64,000 nucleotides of DNA from Chionis minor (Eukaryota > Chordata > Aves > Charadriiformes > Chionididae), in contig VZSF01006858.1 in assembly GCA_013398295.1 (NCBI GenBank), positions 868,819 through 932,818 on the forward strand, given 5' to 3'. Shown piece after piece: positions 12,840-24,400 of this stretch; position 1 is the stretch's first letter; each line of letters opens with the position of its first letter. A model generated the notes under the pieces. It was not told the origin of the DNA. It was given only the letters and a program-made list of their open reading frames with translations, and made no database searches. A program made the position numbers and the translations under genes.

Positions 12840-13498
12840 TAACCTCAGCTCCCTGTTGGAAAAGGACCTGGGGGTGTTGGTCAACAGCCAGCTGAGTATG
12901 AGCCAGCAGTGTGCCCAGGTGGCAAAGGAGGCCAGCAGCATCCTGGCTTTTATCGAGAATAGTGTGGCCAGCAGGACTAGGGAAGTGATTGTCCCCCTGT
13001 ACTTGGCACTGGTGAGGCCATGCCTCAAGGTTTTGGGCCCCTCACTGCAAGAAAGACATTGAGGCGCTGGAGCGTGCCCAGAGAAGGGCAACGAAGCTGG
13101 TGAGGGGTCCAGAGCACAAGTCTTATGAGGAGCAGCTGAGGGCACTGGGGTTGTTTAGCCTGGAGAAGAGGAGGCCAAGAGGAGACCTTATCGCTCTCTA
13201 CAACTGCCTGAGGAGGTTGTAGCGAGGTGCGGGTCAGTCTCTTCTCGCAAGCAATAGGACAAGAGGAAATGGCCACAAGTTGTGCCAGGGGAGTTTTAGA
13301 TTGGATATCAGGAAAATTTCTTCACTGAAAGGGTTGTCAAGCATCGGAACAGTCTGCCCAGAGCAGTGGTTGAATCACCATCCCTGGAGGTACTTAAAAG
13401 ATGGGTAGACGTGGTGCTGAGGGACATGGTTTTGTGGTGGTTTTGGCAGTGGTAGGCTGATGGTTGAACTCGATGATGTTAAAAGTCTCTTCCAACCC
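12840..13498 (+). mobile_element. CR1 LINE, 5'-truncated copy 2
   Basis: Sense on +. It starts in the ORF2 C-terminal region ([20 protein letters not shown], then [12 protein letters not shown]), followed by the CR1 3' UTR ([15 protein letters not shown] and [18 protein letters not shown] blocks broken by frameshifts and a TAG). It ends at the 'ctcttccaaccc' motif without a clear octamer tail. The 3' end wording differs from copies 1 and 3, which suggests another CR1 subfamily. A GC-rich unrecognised patch abuts it at 12620-12830. Confidence 0.9.
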
Positions 13499-15099
13499 AG
13501 GGCTGGGGTGGGAGGAGGCCCCTGCCCACGTGCCCACAGCCAGGCCACAACCGGCTGCACCGCTCCATGGGGCTCATATCTTCCCACAAATTGTCCTGCT
13601 TTAGCACAATTTTCAGAGTGAAATCCCCATCTCAGAACGTTTCCCTCAGGTGTCAGGCACCGGAGTCAATCAGGATGTAAGGCCTCTGCAGCAGGAATGC
13701 AAACAAGTGTCACCTCACATGGTGATTTTTCTTCTTTATTTTTTTCCCCCCTCTTCCCCAGATGCAAGACAAAAATCCTCTTGGAGTGCAGGTAAAAGCC
13801 AAGGTAGGACCAAGGGGATGAAGGAGGTCTTGTGAAGAAGACCAGGGCACCATGCAGCTCTCATTGCTTGTCCTGCCTGCTCTCTGGCACCACAGAGGCA
13901 AGTCGCAAAAAAAAGCCATGAAGGCAACGAACATCTGCTTCATGGTGCACCTCCTATTTGGCACCAAGCGCACAATGACACTCCACATCCTCACCCCACC
14001 CCGGGCACACCAAAGGAAGACCCCAAACCCAAATCGGTGGCTCCTCCTTAGAGAGGGAGCCCAGGAGCCACCGCCTGGAATCCTGCAGGGTAAGGGGGAG
14101 CTGCACCCTCCCTGCTCAGCTTCTGAAAAAAATGGTCTCTGGCCAGGGAATGGAGACTTGCTCCCTCTGCTGGGTTTTGTTTTCCAGCTACACAAAAGCT
14201 GCATTTTCATTTATTTACTGTTTCCAGTAGCTCTGCAAACAGGGCACCGTACTCCTCAGCACTGGGACATGGCACTCCTGCGTGAAGGAGAAAACGCAAA
14301 ACTCACTGCATGCGAAGGATGAATTTTATTTGCCCTTCGATATATGAGGGATCTCTCTTGTTGATTCAGACTTCCTTATACTGACTGACAGGGTGCACAC
14401 TTCAGGCACCGCCACCGAAATCAATGAAGTTAATGCAAAATTCAGAAGGGACAAAGTAGTAACTACAATAGGGAAGAAGGGGTAATTAAAAACCTTAAAG
14501 TGGCACTTTGGAGAGTTAATGCCTGCAGTAGAGACGTTAAAGGGCTGATCTGGGGAATGAAGGCGCCTCTGGCTGCATGACCTCCAGGGTCTTGCTGAAC
14601 TTTTCAGTAGAAATTGCACTGTTCAATAGCCGACTGGATGTTAACACACGTGTTCATTCACAGGACCTGGGCCTAAAACGTTCAGGCAGCGTCCCCCAGC
14701 TTTCTTTTTTAGGAAGCTCCCCGTCGCCCCTCAGGTTGTGAAATTATTTGAATTGTTTTTCCTTCCTGCTATAGCCCACGCCTTTGTAAAGCATTACCAA
14801 GGGAATGAGCGCTTCCGAAGACTGTCACGGCCATAGGAGGCAAAGTAAGGGCGAAGATTTTGTTACCCTTCGGTTGCAGGCGGCACCCCTCCATGTTTAC
14901 TTGCACCCTGCATTAAATAACATGGCATAAAATAACTTCTGTTTCCTGCAAGTCCACACAAGCGGCTCTTAGCAGGGAAGTGCGTGTTGTTCCACCCTGA
15001 CAAGCTGCTCTGGACACAGCACGCTTGGGTGAACAGGTGCAGGCATAGCCCCACCAACCCATACACGCAAACTTTAAGGTTGCAGAGGGGGGAACCCCC
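13499..15099. other. Intergenic between CR1 copy 2 and the CpG island
   Basis: Mixed-composition DNA with two overlapping opposite-strand open frames at 13710-14322 that look like chance. Composition rises in GC toward 15100. No feature supported. Confidence 0.6.
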
Positions 15100-15304
15100 A
15101 CGTGCCCTCCGGGCATCCTACTGGCTGCCACCCCGCACCTCTCACGCCGAGGTGCGCCCGCTCCCCAAAAAACCCACGGCCACGACGGCCCGGCAGGGTC
15201 CACGCTGCCACCGCGGATATATAATTTTTCCGTCGACACTTTTTTTGCCCATTTCCCTCTGTAGCGCGGCCGAGTATCCAAAAAACGCCCGTTTCTCCTC
15301 CCCC

Positions 15305-15311
15305 AAAAAAA
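15305..15311 (-). terminator. RNA polymerase III terminator of the tRNA gene
   Basis: A run of seven A on the + strand (seven T in the sense of the tRNA) starts six bases after the tRNA discriminator base. This is a strong pol III stop signal. Confidence 0.85.
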
Positions 15312-15317
15312 GCTGTG

Positions 15318-15411
15318 TGCTCCAGGTGAGGCTCGAACTCACAACCTCGGCATTGCTCGGCTTTGTACTGCTGTATAAGTACCGCGCGCTAACCGATTGC
15401 GCCACTGGAGC
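15318..15411 (-). tRNA. tRNA-Ile (anticodon UAU) with 20-nt intron
   Basis: Decodes AUA codons. Read on the minus strand, the 7-bp acceptor stem GCTCCAG/CTGGAGC is perfect, with discriminator A at 15318. The D arm is GCGCAATCGGTTAGCGC, the anticodon stem is CGGTA/TGCCG, and the loop CTTATAA has anticodon TAT at 15375-15377. The T arm is GTGAG-TTCGAGC-CTCAC, so A and B boxes are present. A 20-nt intron (15354-15373) lies one base 3' of the anticodon, the canonical position; tRNA-Ile(UAU) genes of vertebrates normally carry such an intron. The mature length is 74 nt. The gene sits inside a CpG island and is divergent from HAAO, about 6 kb away. Confidence 0.97.
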
Positions 15412-16060
15412 CCTGACACTAACTCCTCCCGAACGGTTTATCAAGGGCCTGCCCGGCCCCGGCAGGGAAAGAGCGACGCGGTGTTTGCTCGCCCGGGCCC
15501 CGCGCTGGGCAGCGGCCCCGGGCCGCCCCGGTTCTCTGCCCGCGCCGTGCTCTCCCCGCTAGCGGCCGGTAACGGGGGCGCAGGGAAGGGAGGAGGGAGT
15601 TGGTGGGCGCTGCGCCCCTCGGGCAGGGCGGCGCCCCCACGCACGCACGGGAGGAAGGCGAGCGGCTGCGGGGCCCGGGACAAAGCCCTCCCGCCTCCCC
15701 GCCGGGCGGGCGCACGCACAGGCACAGGCACGGCGGGCGGTGGCGGCGGCGGGGAGAGCCCGGCCCCCTCCGCCGCGGGGGCGGGACCTGCCGGGCGGGG
15801 CGGGACCTGCGGGGCGGGCGGCACCGTCCGCCGGGCAGCCTGCGGCCCGTGGGAGCCGGTCGGGCCTTTCCCCCGTCTCCGTCCACCCCCGGTCGTCGCT
15901 GCCGTACGGAGCGCGGAGACGGGGCAGGCGGGCCCCGGGCGCTGTGGGGAACGGCGTCAGCCGCTGGGGCCGGGGAGTGCCGCCTCACGCCGGTGGCGAG
16001 AGAAGACGACCGCCTGCCCTGTTCGGGGCCAAGCCAGAGAGAAAAGCAACTGCGTGCTGG

Positions 16061-19000
16061 CAGTAAATTAAATTATTCTCCCTGTAGTGTCACAGGCTGC
16101 ACGGCCCTGGGCTGTGCAGTCCGCTTGCTACTCCACCACCGTTGCGGGCAACACAAGGGATGCCCTGGCACTTTCAGAACAAGTAGTACAGGTTGAAAGG
16201 AATTACATAGAATTATTTGTGAATGATTCTTAATAGAAATAGCCAGAAATCCTGGGGTTTATCCCCTATGGATAATTCATTGAGGGCTTGCTTTACCTCT
16301 GGATTGACTTCAGCTTACTTCACTGTAGTACAAGTGCTGTACTAAGTACAGCCCATCCGTTACACAGGATCTAAACTGCTTATTCCAATACCTTAAGATT
16401 TGGTCTTGCTGTTTACTAAAATTCAAGGATGGAATCGGGTGTTCTGGTATGAAAATGCTGAATAGATGCAAAAGGCTAGCATACAGAGAAACAACACTTT
16501 ATATATGATGTACCAAATGCTTAGAAACAGTTACTACAAGAAAACACACAGCAGTATGCACATGTTTATTGTTAAACTATACTGCTAACATGGATTTCTT
16601 CTGCAGTTGGTTCTGTCTTATCTTTATGTGGCAGAAAGATGGTAAACATAATTGTCGTCACCAGGTATTTAAAGGCAAGCAATGCTTCAACACTTTTATG
16701 CAGTTGAGACAGAGACATACTCTCTTTTTTAGCACCAGTGGTAAGGCAGCGTCACCGTATTTACTTTCCTAGATGGGTCTGTTGGGTTGCTGGTGTAAGT
16801 ACAAGAGAGCATTTTCCTTTCTACACCTACTTCACTGTGGGCAAAGCGACAAGCTCTGGGCATTTCATGACAGGGTGGATGGTTGTAGAGAGTGCTACAC
16901 AGCACTTGGATTTCCATGACCTCTAAAAATGAACTATTGGTGGCCCCGCAGCAGGTGACAGGCCCTCAGCCAGTTTTAAGTAACTAGCACTGATCTCCCA
17001 GGTACTTTTGGCAGATTGAGTGGCAGTTATGTGTGACTTCATTACCTCTTCCCCCCACCTCTGATCCATAAATGAGCTGAAACCTTTTGAGGCTGTTTTG
17101 AATGGAAACAAGGTACTTCTCACTTGTCGAGAAAGTCGTTCTGCTGATGGTGCTATTGCTGTGGGCATTAGTTAGAATATGGTTCAGGCAGGGGTGTATA
17201 CCATTGACAGGTGAAGTAACATGCAGTTGCTGTATGTGACCATTGATGAAGGTGACAGGCACGGAGGAAAAGAGAAAACTGACAGTTCGTTTCTTAGAGA
17301 AATTTTCCATTATCACACAGGTTTAGCTGGCATACCAGAACACAACAGCTGCCTTCGTTACCCTTAGCAGGGCATCATTACACTAGAAAATAAAATATTC
17401 TATACCACGCAAAGATTGCGGTGAACACCATTTCATCCAAGCAAGTGCTTTTTTGGCAAATACAAGAATGTTGTGAAGAATCAAAGCTGAAGCTGTGAAC
17501 GTCCAGGCAAGCTCTTTATTGCAGATTTAACCTTGGACTCGGGCAAGAGGGAGGATTCAGTGAGTCCAATTTTGGTGTTTATATAGATGATGATCACTGC
17601 TTGTTGTATTTTAATCAGCCTTCCCATAAAAGTAACAGTGATAACAGTGAAGATTCTAGTAGGTTTTGTAGGATCTTTTATGGGATTTTTATCTTCTATT
17701 GTGCTATGTGATTCACTTCTTTCTTATGTTTGTCCCCACAGAGACTGAGGCCCTTGATAGTATATTTATGAATATAGCAGGGAAATGTGGCCACATGAAT
17801 CAGTCTATGGGACATAACTACTTGGGTTCCAGTAGCAGGTTTGTTACTGATTTGAATTTTTGTTTTCAGCAACTATATACAGTTTTTTAATATAAATAAT
17901 TTTTCTTTTTTTAAAAAAAAGTACTCCCATTTATATTTGTTCTCAAAGAACAAACAGAAAAAGCACAGAATTAACCAAAAATAGGAAGCCTTTTCAACCG
18001 AGTATAATGGATTATTTGGTCATATCTATGTTTTCCTTTTTCCATTTCTTCACAATATTTTTTTAAAAAAGAAAAGAAGTTAAAGCTGTCCTAATGCCAC
18101 AGAAAGTTACTTGCTTCCTCCTGCTTGCAGAATCCCCAGATTGTCGCTTCAGTACAGCTCCATTATTTTAACACCTATGTAGATAAATGTCTCTGTATTG
18201 CACATGGACAGAAAGGCAAAGTTGAAATGATATTGAAAGGATTTTGTCCTCAGATTGCTAGTGAATGCAAACCTCCCCTGGTGAAGATTTTTCAGAAAAC
18301 TTCTTAGCACTAAGTGTGAAAAAAACCAAGTCTTAAGAGCCAATTTTCACAATGCTGTTTGCTTTCAAGAGTAGAACGGGTACAGTGGAGCAGGCAGCAT
18401 CCGTGCTTGCTGGCTTTATAATCTGTTTCTCTCTCCCCTTCCCAGGGGTTCTAGACCATTCTGGGTCTTTATCATCAGTTTTTTGGGTGAAAAAAAAAAT
18501 TTAATATAGGGAGTAACAGAAAAATGACCAAATATCACTTTAATACAGATAAAAATCCTGGCCAATGAACCTGAATACCTCTTCTAACTAGAAACACAAT
18601 ATTTAGCTTACGTGCATTTTGTTAACATATGCTGCTTGCTGGCCACCAGCTAATAACGTCAAGCCTCTTAGAGGTCTGATGATTGAGGGAAGTAGAAAAG
18701 TAGAGTAAGTGCTGTGCTAAATTTCATTTTTTCCACTGCCTCTTTTTTCCTGCACCCTCAATGCAAAAGATGGATTATTTTTGTGTAGCAGTTTTGTGTT
18801 TCAGTAGTCTTGCGCCTCTGTGGCAGCAAAAGCTGACAAATCGAGTCCGTACCTTTGCAGAGAGCCGAAAGGGAAAGCGGAAACCCCAGCGGCTGGAACA
18901 GGCTTTAATGGATGGGAAGGGTTGTTGCGAAGTAGACTAGCACAAAAAATCCTGGCCCCAATCAGGTCACAAGGCATATGTATTTACTTGACTCTCACAG

Positions 19001-21240
19001 AGACTGCAACACTGTCTCTTTTCTTTGCCTCTCCAACACATTTCGCAGAAATAGGCTTTGATGGCACAGTACTTCCAGGCCGTGTAGACCATTTCTTAGC
19101 CCTCCTCCTCAAAAAAAAAAAAAGCAATGTTCCCTTATACCTGTTATAGGCATGGAGAGGCCATTAACCGCATTTTCCAAAACTTACTGATTTCAGAAGG
19201 TTGCAGAAAATGCTACCCTGTGATAATAACCTCAGCTTCATACTAATGGTGAATTTTGTAAGTGAACTTAATTTCTTTCCTCCCTGAGTAGGTCTAGCTG
19301 TCGGGTTTTCATACCTCACTCTAGCCACAAAATGGAGTTATCAGCCTTCAGCTAAGATAGTTTTCTCTGCAGGTAATAGTACCTTGTATTCTGCCTAGTG
19401 GAAAAAGTGGAGACTAGGGATTAGAGTAGGGGTTGCGAACAATAGCCCTGCAGTTATAACTGGCACATTAATATTGTGGTGAGCAAGGCTTGGCTCTGTC
19501 AGTTCCAGGATCTGTGTTTTTTTCCTACTGTGGCTTTGTAAAATCTCTTGGTTTTCCTGCCCAACGAATGGAGTCCTGGTCTGCAATACATGTTAGTAAT
19601 GATGAGGCAGAGCTTTACAAAGCCACGGTCATTAAAATGGAGTGTCTTCAGTTCTCCTGGTCCTACCAGGCTGGGTCACAATCCCCTAAGTGAAAGGTTA
19701 TTTTAAGTAGATCTCTTTCCTTTGCAGCTAAATAGTGCCAGCAGCCTATAGTACAAAAAGCACTGAAATGTTCCTGTCCGAAGATCCAAAAAGGCCTAAT
19801 GGCTTTGTCATGCACTGGTGTCCCACCCCAGCCATCTGATGGTAGAAATTTCATGTGCTGAATAGTTACAACACACACACACATTATTTGAGTGAAATAA
19901 TTAGTTTGGGCTTATTTCAGGGGAAATTTTTGCCAGTCCCATTGTGATCGTACTAATATAGCTGAACTGTAATCTACATGTGGATCCTTTAATCCCAAAA
20001 TAAATGGATTCTTTGTAATCAATTATGGATTTAGTTTAAACTGAACTGCAAAGAAGTGATAGAGATGATGGTAAAACAGTCAGCCTTACACATACTGGAA
20101 TAACAGCATGGTACTAGTTCAAACTCACACTCCATTGCTTTTTTCCATTGCAAAATTATAATGGTATAAGCTAAAGAACTCCAAAGTTTGTACCGTCTCA
20201 GTGTACTGACTCCAGTCTGGCAACTGCACTGTGAGGATGTACCACTCACATTTAACAAATACTATAACCTTATACCCATACACATTCACCCACCAAGCAC
20301 AGGGCAGATATAATCAGAAGACTAAGCTATGTCAAGAGCAACTGAACAAAGCTAAGATTTTTTGATGTCTTAGGGTTTTTTGTTTACCAGCATTTCAAGG
20401 CTGAAAATACATGTTTATACATTTTCTTAGTAAAAAATGGGGATAGCAAGGAATAGAGTGGGCAATCCTGTACGAACTGTATGCAGATGTTGAACAGCAA
20501 CTAGTGAGGGAATAAACACTAATGCAGACCTGGAATGCCTGGTAGTTGTCATTTTCTTGTTTGCCTGATAATTTGATGACAATATGCTGCACTTTCCCAA
20601 AGGGCATCACAGAACCACGTTCAGCTCTCCAACAAGCCCTGCTGTAACATTGGCAAAAAGTGGATCAAATTAAAATGAGCATTTATGGACAACTGCTTTT
20701 GGCCTTAGAAATGCAAAAAGACATCTTTATTTTTGTTACCTGTCAGAAGAAGATTCCAATGTTTTCAAACACACCCCCCCGAACATTCATCTTAACAAGG
20801 TTGAGGGGAGGTGTGAAAAGGAAATAGGGCTCTGTTCTCAAGCCTGAAACACCTATATATAATTATGCATGTATAAAAACCCCCTTCTTATATATATTAT
20901 AGGTAAATAAAATTTGAGCACCTGCTCTCAACTTGCATTTAGCTTTGAAACCTGTTTCTATATTAAACTTGAAGTGTGTGCATGCCCAAGTCTTGCCCAT
21001 TTTCCTAAATCTCAGCTTGTCTAGGTAACAAGGCAATTTCTGCACAGAGGTACCGCACACTCCAGCTGATACAATAAAAAAGAATTAAGAAACCTCCTTT
21101 GGGCAGAAAGAGTCACCAATGAAAACACATATTTTAAAAGGACTAGTCAATTATTAGCTAGGCTACTGGAGCATTAGTACTTTCTATGAAGTAACCTTTG
21201 GCTGATGGACTTGTCCCCTTTGACACTCAAGCCTGAAGAC
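16061..21240. other. HAAO upstream flank
   Basis: AT-rich, no interspersed repeat recognised. Between the CpG island and the first HAAO coding exon; could hold a non-coding 5' exon or enhancers, but nothing distinct can be named from sequence. Small CA repeat at 19869-19882. Confidence 0.6.
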
Positions 21241-21358
21241 ACCTCTTCTACCAGCCAATCCCCGGAGCTCTGGGCGTAGACTTACATGCCGTTTGCTCAC
21301 GGGGAGAACCCTCTGCAAACTCTAGTATCTCCGCTGAATATTTCATAGCTGGTGGACC
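21241..21358 (+). promoter_or_regulatory. HAAO: Candidate HAAO proximal promoter / 5' UTR
   Basis: A CCAAT box lies at 21255-21259, about 100 bases before the start codon. There is no clear TATA box and no CpG island here, which fits a tissue-restricted (liver/kidney-type) gene. The transcription start cannot be fixed from sequence, and an upstream non-coding exon, for example in the CpG island near 15.5-16 kb, cannot be excluded. Confidence 0.35.
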
Positions 21359-21438
21359 ATGGAGCTTCTTGTAAATGTAAGAAAATGGATAGAAGAAAAC
21401 AAAGCTACTCTTTTACCGCCTGTGTGCAATAAGCTTAT
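21359..21438 (+). CDS. HAAO: HAAO coding exon 1 (residues 1-27)
   Basis: Encodes the N-terminal helix and the PPVCNKLM motif. The start codon has a strong Kozak context (ACCATGG), and an in-frame TGA lies upstream at 21335-21337, so this is the first possible Met in the frame. The donor is GTAAGT at 21439; codon 27 is split after two bases. A second GTAAG-like sequence inside the exon (near 21373) could act as a cryptic donor. Confidence 0.93.
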
Positions 21439-24400
21439 GTAAGTAAATGAAGAATATTTTTTTTAAACTCAATTCTCGGATATATGCATATTCTTAGTTA
21501 TAAGAGGAAGCTGCTAGAATGCATACATGGTAAAGATTAGTAAGGAACTGTAGTTCCTCTCAGACTGCAGTCAGAGTGCTGTTTTGAAGAACAGAAAGTG
21601 ACTGAAATCTGTTGTGTAGTAACCCTGCAGAAGCTGTAAGATTGACCTGAATACAAGATACATGCCTCAACTCAACGTCTCTTGTCGGTGATTAAGAGAA
21701 TTTGTGTCAGGCCCTGTGACAATAAACTCAGAAATCAGAGGAGGTGGCATCACATCCACAAATTATAAGATTTAGCTAACAGATTAGTGCTACCAAATTA
21801 CAACCTAGAAGAGCTGCTAGAGCTCCCGAGAGTCCTTCCAACATTGCAGAGGAGCCAAAGCCACAGGAGCAATCAAAACCAGTAGGATATATCACTGAAA
21901 GAAAAAGAGAAAGGAAGGGCAGGGGCGCTGGTGGAGCTGGTTTCTAGGGCATTTCCAGAACTGCCAAGGCAGGGTAGGATCTTCTGCTCAGCAGGAGGCC
22001 GAAGAGGCGATGTTTCAAAGCACTGACTGGCACCTTAGAGCTACAAACCACAACCTGAATGAGACAGCTAATATAAGAAAAAGGTGTGGGCATTATGCAG
22101 TTGTATAGTATGCATATTCAGTGTCAAAATTCATGAGCAAATTCTAGTGAAGATGGTCCAACATGTGGCACCTTCTAGTCACAGTGTTAGTAACAATTTA
22201 TTTTGTTGGTGAAGTCAAGGACAATATGTTTCGTACAAAACTCTGTATACAGAAGGCTTTCATAAGAAAAGATTCTCTGTAAAGAGTGATATAAACCCAG
22301 GTTTTATAAAGAAAACAAAAAGTATTTTTCTTGCCTGTATTTTTTCTTTTTAAATCTTGCTTTGCAATGTTAATCATTAAAAAAGCACCAAAGACTGTGC
22401 CTCTTGCCCTACCCTGAACAGCTACCTCTAATCAAAAGCTGAATGGGCAGTACTGTAGCAGTGATATTAATTTCCATCCACAGGTTCAAGGGTTACTTTT
22501 CAAAGTAATGGTTACAAGACAAAAATAAGGTAAAGGGCACATCCTTACTGACTTGACTGTGTTGAAACTACAGGTGTATGTTTAACTGAGAAATTATGAA
22601 GCTTGAATCATTACAGTAGTTTCACAGTGGGAAAGAACGAGGAAAGTGTCTTCTCCTTATGAGTGTTTCCATTTCTTTAATTTTCAGAATGGATTTAGGA
22701 AGTATTTTGTAAAGCATAGCCATTTCTAAAGCTTACCAATGGTGGTGGTAAAATTTTAGTATTTTACAGCATATGGAATATTCATGGTTTTCTTTCTCCA
22801 TCAGTACAATGAACCTTTTTGCCACTAGCACACCGTTCTGCACCCCCTACCAGCAGTTCCGTGTAATCCTGAAGTAACTCTGGAATGTAATGCATATCAG
22901 AGGTCAGACAGTCACATAGGTCCCTAAATATTCGGTGTTGACAAGTCTTCCCCATAAAGATTGCAAGAAGCCACAGTGAAACAAGGAACATTTTTTTGTG
23001 ATAAAAATGGCATATATTAAAAAACCCAATCCATTTTCCAATGTAGCTTCAGCTTGTGAAGGAAAGCCATCTACAGTATGGATCCTGAACTTCTTACCAC
23101 CTGCTCCTGGTGCTATCTAAATGTTTTCCAACAAGTGACTAATAGATTTCCAGCATTTTTTCCAAAGGCTTTGATCCTTTGTGTGCCAAGTAGAGATGTA
23201 TAAGGAAACTTTTTCACTGCCTTCTACATCACTGGAAGGCAAACACCTCAGAGCATTTAAGTAACTTATCATCCTGTGTTGCTAAAGAGAATTAATGGTT
23301 CAAATCTAGGTCTTACAACAAATCAGTAGGCCTTTTGGTGTCTAAATTTATTGTGGCTTTCAAGCTTTTATTCAGTTGTGTTCCACACACTTGAGAGGAT
23401 AAAAATTTTAAATACATATTTGTGATTTCAAAACAAAACCTCAGTTCCTGAATCACCACTCATTTTTAAGTTTTATGAGTCAAGAAGAGGATACAATGCA
23501 AGAGCTGCAATTTAATTAGATGTATTTTAATGACACTGTCTTGCAAGTTTGAATGCTTTCTAACCTCAACAATGAGCAATTAATGCAAAATCAGAACCCT
23601 TGACACAGCTGATTTTTACAGGGTAGCTATGGCACTTTTAAAGCTCTTCTTTGAGCTCAGAATATGATACTTACCATAAGGAGACCTAACTGTGGTCATG
23701 GACTGTCTGATTCTTCATGGTCTTGAGACGTTTTTAAAAGGTTGCCTGCTGGTACCATTTTCTTTATGTGGTTAAGACGACAAATAAAAGAGTACATAAA
23801 ACTTATTAGACCATTGATTAACACTTTATGCTAAAAATAGTGCAATCAAGTAATTTTACACCCCTGAAACCGCTGTTATACTCTTAAGTGCATTTTGGCA
23901 GTTTTAACTGAAGCTGCTTTTCTTCCTTATGATTTTTCTTCTTAACGTAATGCAACTGTATTAACCAGACAACTTTATTTAGCAATATGGCCAAAAAACC
24001 CTATTAGAGTTCCTGCTTATATTTCATAGCTGGAATTTTTTGATGGTGTCATTATATAATTGTTAATGACAGGAATGATTAACTCATAGCTGCCTGTTTA
24101 TTACATAAAACCCAGCTAAATCCATAGGGTAAGAGAATTAATGGTAGTATTAATTGCCAAACAAAAAGTTAAGCAACAATGATTTTTGGAGCAATACTTT
24201 CACTTTTATTTATTGAACTAATAAGGAAAAGGTATGGGTTTCTGTAAAAAAAATAACAGTAGGCTACAGGATATTCATAGATTGCCGTTCTATTATTTTA
24301 TTCTCCAGGGTTGATTTTAATGTATTTCATTAATTACTAGCTATGCTGTTACTGTTTTGGTCTTCCTGCCCTTCTTTAGTGGAAGTGTTCATTAATACAG

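Larger units (their letters stand above)
15100..16060. promoter_or_regulatory. CpG island with GC boxes
   Basis: GC- and CpG-dense block against AT-rich flanks, densest at 15440-16020. It contains many GGGCGG-type Sp1 boxes and a tandem pair GGGGCGGGACCTGC at 15778-15791 and 15797-15810 (period 19). It surrounds the tRNA-Ile gene and probably also marks a pol II promoter. No protein could be matched to the open frames here; their Gly/Ala/Pro/Arg-rich translations are what GC-rich DNA gives. The pol II transcript, if any, is unknown: a lncRNA, an upstream HAAO exon, or none. Confidence 0.75.

Noticed and set aside
12582..13145. 187-codon minus-strand open frame
   Set aside because: It is antisense to CR1 copy 2 and the GC-rich islet; an antisense repeat artefact.
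13710..14322. Opposing open frames of 166 and 156 codons
   Set aside because: Mutually overlapping, no familiar protein, no supporting exon structure.
15397..16196. Several long overlapping open frames on both strands (up to 224 codons)
   Set aside because: They lie in the CpG island. Low stop density follows from GC content, the translations are low-complexity Gly/Ala/Pro/Arg, and two overlap the tRNA gene flank. No domain recognised.
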